Of a stretch of 64,000 nucleotides of DNA, positions 7,543 through 15,293 are shown one piece after another. The DNA lies in assembly GCF_020037015.1 (NCBI RefSeq), contig NZ_JAIQDE010000036.1, positions 1 to 64,000 on the forward strand. The letters run 5' to 3'. This DNA is from Corallococcus sp. AS-1-6. GTDB taxonomy: Bacteria; Myxococcota; Myxococcia; Myxococcales; Myxococcaceae. The notes below the pieces were generated by a model, which was given only the letters and a program-made list of their open reading frames with translations, was not told where the DNA came from and did no database searches. Position numbers and translations under genes: made by a program. Within the stretch, counting starts at the first letter, position 1. The number at the start of each line of letters is the position of its first letter.

Positions 7543-9503
7543 TGCGGCGGGCCCGAGACCTGCTGGCGGGGACCCAGGCGGCGGATGGCTCCTGGAAGGG
7601 GGACTACAGCGGCCCGTTGTTCCTGGGCCCGGTGTACGTGGCCGGGCTGTACGTGATGGGCCGCGCGCCGGAGGCGTCCGCCCGCGAAGGGATGGTCGCC
7701 CACATGCGCGCGCACCAGAACCCGGATGGAGGCTGGGGGCTGGACGTGGAGTCGCCCAGCCTCGTCTTCACCTCGGTGCTCAACTACGTCGCGCAGCGGC
7801 TGCTGGGCGTTGGCGCGGAGGACCCGGGGCTCGTCCGCGCGAGGGCGTGGTTCCTTCCCCGAGGCGGCCCCCTGGGCAGCGCGTCCTGGGGGAAGTTCGT
7901 CCTCGCCCTGCTGGGGCTCTACGAGTACCAGGGCCTGGCGCCCGTGCCTCCCGAGCTCTGGCTTTTGCCGCGAGCCCTGCCGTTCCACCCCTCCCGGCTC
8001 TGGTGCCACTGCCGCATGGTGTACCTGCCCATGGGCTGGCTCTACGGCCGCCGGGTCCGCGCCATGGAGTCACCGCTGCTGGCCGAGCTGCGGCGCGAGC
8101 TGTACCCCCGACCTTACGCGGACGTGGACTGGGAGGCGGCGCGCGGACGCGTGGCGGGCACGGACGCCTACAGCCCCCACGGCCTGGGACTGCGCGCCGT
8201 GCACCGCGCGCTGGGCCTGTACGAGCGGTTTCATTCGAGGCGGCTGCGGGAGCGCGCGCTGGAGGAAGCCCTGGCGTTGATTCGCGGCGAGGACGCGGCG
8301 ACGCACTTCGTCTGCATCGGGCCCATCAACAAGGTGCTCGACATGGTGGTGTGGCACGTGGCGCGGCCGGACGGCCCGGAGGTGCGGGCCCACCTGGAGC
8401 GCCTGCCGGACTACCTCCAGCGGACGCGGCAGGGCGTCACGGTCAACGGCTACAACTCCTCGCAGCTCTGGGACACCGCCTTCGCGGTGCAGGCGCTGGT
8501 GGCCTCCGGAGAGTCCGCCTGGGCGCGGGACACGCTGGCGCGCGCGGGCCGCTTCCTGGAGGCGCAGCAGGTGCTGGAGGATTCGCCAGACGCCGCCAGA
8601 CACCACCGGCATCCCAGCCGGGGAGGGTGGCCCTTCAGCACGCGCGCGCACGGCTGGCCCATCAGCGATTGCACGGCGGAGGCGCTGAAGGCGTGTCTGT
8701 TGTTGGAGCCGCTCGGGCTCAACCGCGTGCCGCGCCAGCGCCTGGAGCAGGCCGTGGCGTTCATCCTGTCCCTGCAGAACCGGGACGGCGGCTGGGCCAC
8801 CTATGAGCGGCAGCGGGGGCCGCGCTGGCTGGAGCGCTTCAATCCCTCGGACGTCTTCGCCGGCATCATGGTGGACCCCAGCTACGTGGAGTGCACGTCG
8901 GCCTGCATCCAGGCGCTGGCCGCGTGGCGCGCCGCGTCCCCGGAGGCGCCGGTGGGCCGGGCCATTGCGCGGGGCGCGGACTTCCTGCGCCGCCAGCAGC
9001 GCCCGGACGGCGGCTGGGAGGGCTCCTGGGGCGTGTGCTTCAGCTACGGCACGTGGTTCGGCGTCACCGGCCTGGTGGCCTCGGGCGCGGGGCCCGCGGA
9101 CCCCGCGCTGCGCCGGGCCGTCACTTTCCTGAAGGCCCACCAGCGCGAGGACGGCGCCTGGAGCGAGACCCTCCAGTCCTGCCGCGAGCGCCGATGGGTG
9201 GAGGGGCGCACGGGCCACGCGGTGACGACGTCCTGGGCCGTGATGGCATTGGTCGCGGCGGGAGAGGCGCACGCCGAGGCCACGCGACGGGGCGTGGCGT
9301 GGCTCCGCGAGAGGCAGGAGGCGCGGGGCCAGTGGCCACCCGAGCCCCTGGCCGGCGTGTTCAGCCGCACCTGCGGCATCCACTACGACGCGTACCTGCG
9401 CATCTTCCCGCTGTGGGCGCTGGCGCTCGCGGAGCGGCAGGCCCTGGACTTCAAGGCGCGCGAAGGCTCTGCGACCCCAGGTAGTCCGCCTTGCCCAGGT
9501 TGA
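7542..9503 (+). CDS. Oxidosqualene cyclase, predicted cycloartenol synthase
   Basis: A 653-residue triterpene cyclase. The catalytic acid lies in DCTAE at 376-380 (HGWPISDCTAE), the oxidosqualene cyclase signature, not the DXDD of squalene-hopene cyclase. Other matching blocks are GPINKVLDMVVW, YNSSQLWDTAFAVQAL, SYVECTSACIQAL and WGVCFSYGTWFG, and several QW repeats such as QNPDGGWG. Three product-determining positions carry the plant cycloartenol synthase residues: Tyr304 (Arabidopsis Y410; human Thr381), His370 (H477) and Ile374 (I481; Val in lanosterol synthase). Cycloartenol as product is therefore an inference from these residues. It lacks about 75 N-terminal residues relative to the human enzyme. 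The last 53 bp overlap the convergent DUF1993 gene. Confidence 0.92.
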   Translation: MRRARDLLAGTQAADGSWKGDYSGPLFLGPVYVAGLYVMGRAPEASAREGMVAHMRAHQNPDGGWGLDVESPSLVFTSVLNYVAQRLLGVGAEDPGLVRARAWFLPRGGPLGSASWGKFVLALLGLYEYQGLAPVPPELWLLPRALPFHPSRLWCHCRMVYLPMGWLYGRRVRAMESPLLAELRRELYPRPYADVDWEAARGRVAGTDAYSPHGLGLRAVHRALGLYERFHSRRLRERALEEALALIRGEDAATHFVCIGPINKVLDMVVWHVARPDGPEVRAHLERLPDYLQRTRQGVTVNGYNSSQLWDTAFAVQALVASGESAWARDTLARAGRFLEAQQVLEDSPDAARHHRHPSRGGWPFSTRAHGWPISDCTAEALKACLLLEPLGLNRVPRQRLEQAVAFILSLQNRDGGWATYERQRGPRWLERFNPSDVFAGIMVDPSYVECTSACIQALAAWRAASPEAPVGRAIARGADFLRRQQRPDGGWEGSWGVCFSYGTWFGVTGLVASGAGPADPALRRAVTFLKAHQREDGAWSETLQSCRERRWVEGRTGHAVTTSWAVMALVAAGEAHAEATRRGVAWLRERQEARGQWPPEPLAGVFSRTCGIHYDAYLRIFPLWALALAERQALDFKAREGSATPGSPPCPG

Positions 9504-9957
9504 CGCCGTTGTGACGCAGCAGCGCGTACGCGTGGGTGACGTGGAAGTAGAAGTTGGGGAGCGCGTTCTCCTGGAAGTAGTCCGCGCCGTTCATCACCTT
9601 GCCCTCCCACCGGGGGTGGGTGACGACGCGTGCGGCGGCGCCCTCGAAGTCCTTCGCGGTGAACGTGTCCAGGTACGCGATGGTGGACTGGACGCGGGCG
9701 CTGAGCTCCTCCAGCGTCTGCTCCGTGTCCGGGTGCGACGGCGCGGCCTTGCCCGACAAGCGCGAGGCCGCCAGCTTCGCGGCGTCACAGGCAATCTGCA
9801 CCTGCCGTACGAACGGGAGCTGGTCCGGCGCCAGCCGGAAGTTCAGGTAGAGGTTCGGGTCGAAGGGCTTCGCCTTGGCGTGGGCCGCGGCCGTGTCCAA
9901 CCACTTGCCCAACTGCCCCAACTGCTTCTTCATCTGCGAAAAGGTCTCGAAGTACAT
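9451..9957 (-). CDS. DUF1993 family protein
   Basis: A 168-residue soluble protein that reads along its whole length like the DUF1993 family: start MYFETFSQMKKQLGQL, middle LAPDQLPFVRQVQIACDAAK, end FYFHVTHAYALLRHNGV. The family is predicted to be all-helical and related to DinB-type four-helix bundles; no activity is established. The ATG at 9957 is preferred because homology begins exactly there; in-frame upstream codons to 10005 add only low-complexity residues. It converges on the oxidosqualene cyclase gene with a 53-bp overlap. No link to sterol synthesis can be claimed. Confidence 0.8.
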   Translation of the reverse strand: MYFETFSQMKKQLGQLGKWLDTAAAHAKAKPFDPNLYLNFRLAPDQLPFVRQVQIACDAAKLAASRLSGKAAPSHPDTEQTLEELSARVQSTIAYLDTFTAKDFEGAAARVVTHPRWEGKVMNGADYFQENALPNFYFHVTHAYALLRHNGVNLGKADYLGSQSLRAP

Positions 9958-10088
9958 GGGCGCGCAAGCTAACGGGCTGGCCATGGGCGCGCGAGCCAAT
10001 CGCAAAGGGCGTCTGGACTCGCGAAAAGGCCCGCGCCGTTCGAGGATGGGCCCATGGACGTGTCGATGCAGGGGATTGGAGCGGTGTC

Positions 10089-10520
10089 ATGACGGTGGCG
10101 GTCCTACGGGCCCAGGCCCCGGAGTTCGATGTGGCGTCCGTCCTGGATCGCTTCCCGGACTGCCACCCGGACGCCGTCTGGCTCCAGGGCGAGCCGCACC
10201 AGCGCCAGGGGCGGCACTCGACCTCTGGCTTCAACCTCACCCTGGTGGAGGACGGCGAGGGCACGCTGCACGGCCCCGTCGCCGCCGCCCGCAGGCAACT
10301 GGAGGTGCTGGCCCCGCTGCTCCTGGAGCTGCGCCAGCAGGCCGTCCCCTGCGTCGTGGACTTCGGCCTGTTCGTCGGCTCCTCGCGGCACTTCACCAGC
10401 TCCATCCACTTCCCACCGGAGGACGTCCGGTGGTTCGCGGACCAGGGCATCGCCCTGGCCGTCTCCGCCTACCCGACCGCCGAGGAGGAGTCGGAGGACT
10501 CCTCGGGCAACCTCCAATGA
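10089..10520 (+). CDS. Conserved hypothetical protein, possibly DUF4279-like
   Basis: A 143-residue acidic, soluble protein with no signal peptide or membrane segment. It has alternating short strands and helices, and the order of features (FDVASVLDRFPDCHPDAVWLQGE, a central SGFNLTLVED strand, a LEVLAPLLLELRQQ helix, then FVGSSRHF) resembles the DUF4279 fold found among immunity-type proteins. The resemblance is weak and no function is asserted. Its stop overlaps the start of the MarR gene by four bases (ATGA), so the two form one transcription unit. Confidence 0.6.
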   Translation: MTVAVLRAQAPEFDVASVLDRFPDCHPDAVWLQGEPHQRQGRHSTSGFNLTLVEDGEGTLHGPVAAARRQLEVLAPLLLELRQQAVPCVVDFGLFVGSSRHFTSSIHFPPEDVRWFADQGIALAVSAYPTAEEESEDSSGNLQ

Positions 10521-10975
10521 GCGCGAAGACGCCTCCCCGCTGGGACCCCGAGACCGTCCCGACCTTCTGGATCAACCACGCGTCCCGCTTGCTGATGCGC
10601 CACTTCGAGCAGCGGCTGCGGCCGCTCGAGTTCGGGATGGCCTACCTGCCGGTGGTCCTCGCGCTGGAGGAGCACGGGCCGCTCCTCCAGAAGCAGCTCG
10701 CGGAGTACGCCCACGTCGAACAGCCCACCATGGCCGCGCTCCTCACGCGCATGGAGCGCGACGGCCTCATCCAGCGTCACCCGCACCCGGACGACAGGCG
10801 CGCGAGCCGGATTTCCCTCTCGCCCAAGGCCCGGGAGCGCCTGCCGGAAGCGAAGGCGCGGTTGGAGGAGGTCGCGGAGCAGGCGACCTCCGGCTTCAGC
10901 GAGAAGGAGCGCGCCGCGTTCATGGCGCTCCTGCGCCGCGTGGTGGCCAACCTGGAGCCGGCGTCCGGGGAGTGA
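10517..10975 (+). CDS. MarR-family transcriptional regulator
   Basis: A 152-residue winged-helix repressor. The recognition helix and wing are clear at about residues 50-95: LQKQLAEYAHVEQPTMAAL followed by MERDGLIQRHPHPDDRRASR, with the DDRR wing typical of MarR proteins. The flanking helices (about 10-45 and 105-145) form the dimer interface. It is translationally coupled to the hypothetical gene before it. It probably controls its own operon and perhaps the nucleotidase gene downstream. No ligand can be proposed. Confidence 0.88.
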   Translation: MSAKTPPRWDPETVPTFWINHASRLLMRHFEQRLRPLEFGMAYLPVVLALEEHGPLLQKQLAEYAHVEQPTMAALLTRMERDGLIQRHPHPDDRRASRISLSPKARERLPEAKARLEEVAEQATSGFSEKERAAFMALLRRVVANLEPASGE

Positions 10976-11025
10976 GGGGGAATCCAGACAGGACGTCAGA
11001 GCGTTCCTGTAGGGTGCGCGCCCCT

Positions 11026-11044
11026 CCGGAAGATTGCCTTCCGG
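11026..11044 (+). promoter_or_regulatory. Hairpin directly before the 5'-nucleotidase start
   Basis: CCGGAAG (11026-11032), loop ATTGC, CTTCCGG (11038-11044) ends one base before the ATG at 11046. It contains the only plausible ribosome binding site (GGAAG). It could hold translation in check, or indicate that translation really begins at 11088. Confidence 0.4.
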
Positions 11045-11045
11045 C

Positions 11046-12917
11046 ATGGCACAAGGTCGAGGCCTCTTGAACCGCTCCTCCTTCCTGATGCGCGCGCTGC
11101 GCACCGGCACGTTCTGTCTCGTGGGCGCCAGCTCGCTGATGACCGCCTGTGATTCCAATGACGATCCCCCCGTTGACCCGGCACCGGTGGACCGGTCTCC
11201 GCGCACGCTGACGGTGCTGCAGACCAGCGACCTGCACACCAACATCTTCCCGTGGGACTACTTCTCCGGGAAGCCGGACGCGAAGCGCGGCCTGGCCAAG
11301 GTGGCCACGCTCATCAAGCAGGAGCGCGCGAAGAACCCGGACTGCACGCTGCTCGTCGACACGGGGGACACCATCCAGGGCTCGCCGCTCGGCACCTACT
11401 ACGCCCAGGTGGACAACGCGTCCAAGCACCCCATGGCCACCGCCATGAACGAGCTGGGCTACGCCGCCATGGCCATGGGCAACCACGAGTTCAACTACGG
11501 CCAGGACGTCCTCAACAAGTTCAAGGGCGAGGCGAACTTCCCCCTCCTGGGCGCCAACGTGCGCAAGGCGTCGGACGGCTCCGAGGCCTTCACCCCGTAC
11601 GTGATGGTGACGGTGTGCGACGTGAAGGTCGGCATCCTCGGCCTGGTGACGCCGGGCGTGGCGACTTGGGAGCGCAAGGACAACATCACCGGCCTGCGCT
11701 TCGACGAGCCGCTGGAGACCGCGAAGACGTACGTGCCGCTGATGAAGCAGGCCGGCGCGGACGTGGTGCTGGTGGCCATCCACGGGGGCCCGGACAAGCA
11801 GCCGACGGGCAGCGCGAGCAGCCCCGAGTCGTGGCTCGCGGACTACGCGGACGCCACCAAGTGGACCGACCGCGGCAACCTCACCGCTGAGAACCAGGCC
11901 GTGCAGATCGCCCAGCAGGTGCCGGACGTGGACGTGCTGCTCACCGGCCACACCCACCAGCCCATCCCGAAGATGCTGCTGAAGCAGCAGGATGGCCGTG
12001 AGGTCCTCCTCACGCAGCCCAACCGCTGGGGCAGCCACCTGGCCGACGTGCAGCTCAACGTCACCTGGAACGGCGAGCGCTGGGGCGTGGACGCGCACGA
12101 CTCGCGGCTCCTCGCGGTGGACGACACGGTGGCGGTGGACGCCACCGTCACCCAGCTCACCCAGGCCGCCCACGACACCACGGTGGCCTACGTGAACCAG
12201 AAGATTGGCAGCACCACGGCGGCCTTCGTGGGCGGCTTCCCCGGCCGCTACGTGGACAGCGCCCTGGCGGACCTGCTCAACATCGTGCAGGAGGAGGCCG
12301 CGGCGGAGGCCGGCTTCCCCGTGGACCTGTCCGCGACGGCCCTGTTCTCCAACGACGTCGCGCTGCCCTCGGGGGACGTCACCCTGCGGGACGCCTACAG
12401 CGTCTACATCTACGACAACACGCTGTACGTGATGGAGATCAACGGCTCCATCCTCCGGCGCGCGCTGGAGATGAACACGCTGTACTTCAAGCAGTTGGAC
12501 GCGGCGAACCTGCCCGCGAAGCCCGAGGACGCGAAGGCCACCACGCCCGTCGTCGCGGACTACAACTGGGACCTCTACTCGCGCATCGAGTACGGCTACG
12601 ACCTGACGAAGCCCGCGGGCTCGCGGCTCACGCACCTGCGCTTCCAGGGCCAGGACGTGAAGGACGACCAGGTCTTCCGCATCGCCGTCAACAACTACCG
12701 CGGCGGTGGCGGCGGCGGGTACAGCATGTTCAAGGAAGGCCGCCTGCTGTGGTCCTCCGCGGACGGGGTGCGGGACTACGTCGCGCGCTACATGCAGGAG
12801 CACCAGGACCTGTCCCCGGACGCGGTGAACACCTGCAACTTCACGCTCGCGCCGGACCTCTACACGCCTTACTTCCAGGCCAAATTCGGCCCGGCGAAGT
12901 GCGCGCCGGTGCGGTGA
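11046..12917 (+). CDS. 5'-nucleotidase/UshA-like metallophosphatase lipoprotein
   Basis: A 623-residue exported phosphatase. The lipobox LMTAC places the lipidated cysteine at residue 35. The N-terminal metallophosphatase domain has the dimetal motifs SDLHTN, DTGDTIQGS, GNHEFNYG and LTGHTHQPI. The C-terminal half (from about residue 380) matches the 5'-nucleotidase substrate-specificity domain, including DAYSVYIYDNTLYVMEINGS-like and FRIAVNNYRGGGGGGY stretches. It should hydrolyse extracellular nucleotides or nucleotide sugars for phosphate and nucleoside salvage. The start is uncertain. ATG 11046 gives a long leader; ATG 11088 gives a classical short lipoprotein signal but has no good ribosome binding site. 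A hairpin at 11026-11044 abuts the first. Confidence 0.85.
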   Translation: MAQGRGLLNRSSFLMRALRTGTFCLVGASSLMTACDSNDDPPVDPAPVDRSPRTLTVLQTSDLHTNIFPWDYFSGKPDAKRGLAKVATLIKQERAKNPDCTLLVDTGDTIQGSPLGTYYAQVDNASKHPMATAMNELGYAAMAMGNHEFNYGQDVLNKFKGEANFPLLGANVRKASDGSEAFTPYVMVTVCDVKVGILGLVTPGVATWERKDNITGLRFDEPLETAKTYVPLMKQAGADVVLVAIHGGPDKQPTGSASSPESWLADYADATKWTDRGNLTAENQAVQIAQQVPDVDVLLTGHTHQPIPKMLLKQQDGREVLLTQPNRWGSHLADVQLNVTWNGERWGVDAHDSRLLAVDDTVAVDATVTQLTQAAHDTTVAYVNQKIGSTTAAFVGGFPGRYVDSALADLLNIVQEEAAAEAGFPVDLSATALFSNDVALPSGDVTLRDAYSVYIYDNTLYVMEINGSILRRALEMNTLYFKQLDAANLPAKPEDAKATTPVVADYNWDLYSRIEYGYDLTKPAGSRLTHLRFQGQDVKDDQVFRIAVNNYRGGGGGGYSMFKEGRLLWSSADGVRDYVARYMQEHQDLSPDAVNTCNFTLAPDLYTPYFQAKFGPAKCAPVR

Positions 12918-12933
12918 CGCAGGGCCCCCAGGG

Positions 12934-12980
12934 ACGCCCGGTGGACAGCCCCCTCTTCCTTGGGGGGCAGGTCCCACCGG
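12934..12980. terminator. Two-tier hairpin between convergent genes
   Basis: The outer stem is GCCCGGTGG (12934-12942) with CCACCGGGC (12972-12980). The inner stem is CCCCC (12947-12951) with GGGGG (12960-12964). It lies in the 90-bp gap between the 5'-nucleotidase and the aminopeptidase, and probably ends transcription from both sides. No T tract is present. Confidence 0.55.
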
Positions 12981-13007
12981 GCCTCCTTCCGGGGCGAGCG
13001 CCGGCTT

Positions 13008-14564
13008 TCAGTGGCGGGTTTCGCGGGGGGGCTTGAAGCCCATGAGGAAGTCGATGAGCAGGCGCGTGCCGTAGCCCGTCGCGCCCTTGCTGCGCCACGC
13101 GTTGTCGCGCTCGGCCCTCGCGGTCCCCGCCATGTCGATGTGCGCCCAGGGGAGCCCGTCCACGAACTCCTCCAGGAAGAGGCCCGCGGTGATGGCCCCG
13201 GCGTTGTCGCCGCCGACGTTCTTCAGGTCCGCCACCTCCGACTCCAGCTCCTGCCGCAGGCGCCGGTCCAGCGGGAGCTGCCACACGGTGTCGCCGGTGC
13301 GCTCCCCCGAGTCCCTCACCTGGTCCACCAGCGACTGCTCATTGCCCAGGACCCCCGCGCTCAGCACGCCCAGCGCGCGCTGACACGCCCCGGTGAGCGT
13401 GGCGATGTCCACGATGGCGTCGGGGCGGGGCGACTGCTCGGTGGCCAGGACGAGCGCGTCCGACATCACCAGGCGGCCCTCCGCGTCGGTGTTGATGACC
13501 TCCACCGTCTTGCCGCCGCGCACCGTCAGCACGTCTCCCAGCTTCATGGCGGTGCCAGAGGGCATGTTGTCCGTGCACATCAGGTACGCTGTCACCGCCG
13601 TCCTGCAGCCCAGCGGCTTCAGCGCCGTCATCGCCGCGAGGATGGCGCCCGCGCCGGCCATGTCCCCCTTCATGGTGGCGTGGACCAGGTCGTTCGGCTT
13701 CAGGCCCAGGCCGCCCGAGTCGAACATGATGCCCTTGCCGACCAGCGAGACGCGGCCCAGGGGCTGGACGGGCTCTCCGCGGCTGCCCCGGGGCGTGTAC
13801 GTCAGCTTGATCATCCGCGGCGGCTCCGCGCTGCCGGCGTTGACGCCCAGCAGGCCGCCGCAGCCGAGCCCGGCCAGGGCCTCGCCGTCGAAGACCTCGA
13901 CCTCCAGGCCGCAGCGCTCGGCCAGGGACTCGGCCACCTCCGCCATGCGGGCGGCGGTCAGCAGGGTGGCGGGGGCGTTGGCCAGGTCTCGCGCGAACGC
14001 CGTGGCGCGGGAGTGGATGCCTCCACGCATCATCCCCTGCTCCACCTCCCCGGTGTTGCCCGGGCCCGAGACGAGCGTCAGGGCTTCGAGCGGCGGCTCC
14101 TGTTCGGACCGCCGCTTGTAGGGCCGGTAGCGGTAGCGGGCGAGCAGGACGCCCTCGGTCAGGGCCTGCGCGGCGAGGTCCGCCGGGATGCTGCCCGTGT
14201 CCGGGACCTGGAGCGCGACGCGCTTCTGCTGGCCCGCGGTCCGCGCGAACGCGGCGGCGGCGTCCCGGAGCCTGCCCGCGTCCAGCCGTGCCCGCTCACC
14301 CACGCCCACGGCGACCAGGGGCGGGCCGTCCGTGCGGGGAATGAGCAGCGTCTGCCCGGCCTTGCCCTCGAAGCCCGCCGCCTTCAGGAACGCGCGGTCG
14401 ATGCCAGGGGCCTTCACCGCTTCGTCCACTCCCACGAACGTGCCGACGCAGCCGGCATCGGCGGGGACGGTGGCCGCCACGGCGAGCTTCGTCTCCTCCG
14501 GGGGTTCAATGGAAGGAGCGGGGTGGAACTCGGCCTGCGCGCGCGAATGGAACGAAGTCAACAT
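13008..14564 (-). CDS. Leucyl aminopeptidase family protein (M17)
   Basis: A 518-residue cytosolic metallo-aminopeptidase. The C-terminal catalytic domain begins near residue 190 and shows the two-metal signature: VGKGIMFDSGGLGLKP (Lys and Asp ligands), MKGDMAGAG and NTDAEGRLVMSD, the strict M17 motif. The N-terminal domain is the usual macro-like regulatory part. The family removes N-terminal residues from peptides in a hexamer. An AGGAGG site lies just before ATG 14564, which fixes the start; the reading frame extends upstream without homology. The gene stands alone between two convergent or divergent neighbours. Confidence 0.9.
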   Translation of the reverse strand: MLTSFHSRAQAEFHPAPSIEPPEETKLAVAATVPADAGCVGTFVGVDEAVKAPGIDRAFLKAAGFEGKAGQTLLIPRTDGPPLVAVGVGERARLDAGRLRDAAAAFARTAGQQKRVALQVPDTGSIPADLAAQALTEGVLLARYRYRPYKRRSEQEPPLEALTLVSGPGNTGEVEQGMMRGGIHSRATAFARDLANAPATLLTAARMAEVAESLAERCGLEVEVFDGEALAGLGCGGLLGVNAGSAEPPRMIKLTYTPRGSRGEPVQPLGRVSLVGKGIMFDSGGLGLKPNDLVHATMKGDMAGAGAILAAMTALKPLGCRTAVTAYLMCTDNMPSGTAMKLGDVLTVRGGKTVEVINTDAEGRLVMSDALVLATEQSPRPDAIVDIATLTGACQRALGVLSAGVLGNEQSLVDQVRDSGERTGDTVWQLPLDRRLRQELESEVADLKNVGGDNAGAITAGLFLEEFVDGLPWAHIDMAGTARAERDNAWRSKGATGYGTRLLIDFLMGFKPPRETRH

Positions 14565-14707
14565 GGAAGCCTCCTGATGGAGGAACTGGGCACGGCGCCG
14601 GGACGGTGCAACGTCCAGAAGGTCACCTGCCCCTGCCTCCGGGAGCGGTTTGCCGGCGGATGCGAGGTGTGGATGTTCCGCGACGCAATCCCATGAGGGG
14701 GAAGCCC

Positions 14708-15214
14708 ATGCGCACACTGCCGTCGAAGCGGATGTCCTTGCTCACCGAGCGCGAAGCCCAGCTCGTCCTGTCCAGCGCCCCACGCAACCTGGCCGGGCTC
14801 ACGCCACGCGAGCTGCGCGGACGCATCCTGCGAGCGCGCCGCCTGATGGAGAAGTACCAGGACGAGGCGCAGCGGCAGCGCAGGGAGGCGCTCCGCAAGG
14901 AGGTGCCCTCCCGCTCCCGCCGCGCCGAGGGCAACCGCAACACCCTCCGCAAGGCCGAGTACTTCGCCCTCACCTTGGAGCGCTTCGAGAAGCGGCTCGC
15001 CCTGCTCGAGCGCAAGGCGCGGACCCCGGCCCGCGCCGCGAGCCGTCCCTCCACCCGGCGGGCGACGCGCACGGCCACGGGTGGACGCAAGCCCGCGCGC
15101 CGGACACGCGCCGCCGGCCGCACCGCGAAGGCCCCCGCCTCCGGGAAGCGGGCGACCCGCCAGAAGCGGGGCGGGGCCCTGAAGCAGGAGCGCTTCGCCT
15201 CCCTCAAGCGGTAG
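14708..15214 (+). CDS. Highly basic hypothetical protein with histone H1-like tail
   Basis: A 168-residue protein in two parts. Residues 1-105 are rich in Arg/Lys/Glu and predicted helical (LTPRELRGRILRARRLMEKY), possibly a short coiled coil. Residues 106-168 are an Ala/Arg/Lys/Pro/Thr tail with repeated TRRAT, KPARRT and GKRATR-like steps, like histone H1 or bacterial nucleoid proteins. Binding to DNA or RNA is inferred from composition only. A GAGGGGG stretch precedes the chosen ATG; an in-frame ATG at 14693 would add five residues. It is divergent from the aminopeptidase. Confidence 0.7.
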   Translation: MRTLPSKRMSLLTEREAQLVLSSAPRNLAGLTPRELRGRILRARRLMEKYQDEAQRQRREALRKEVPSRSRRAEGNRNTLRKAEYFALTLERFEKRLALLERKARTPARAASRPSTRRATRTATGGRKPARRTRAAGRTAKAPASGKRATRQKRGGALKQERFASLKR

Positions 15215-15293
15215 GCCCACGCCTCCGCCCGGGGCCGCCGGACCCAGGGCCGGCGCGACTCGCGGCGCTGAGGGAAGCGCCCGGGTGGGGGGC

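Noticed and set aside
7542-9503. Squalene-hopene cyclase
   Set aside because: The catalytic motif is DCTAE, and the surrounding blocks match oxidosqualene cyclases; a hopene cyclase would have DXDD.
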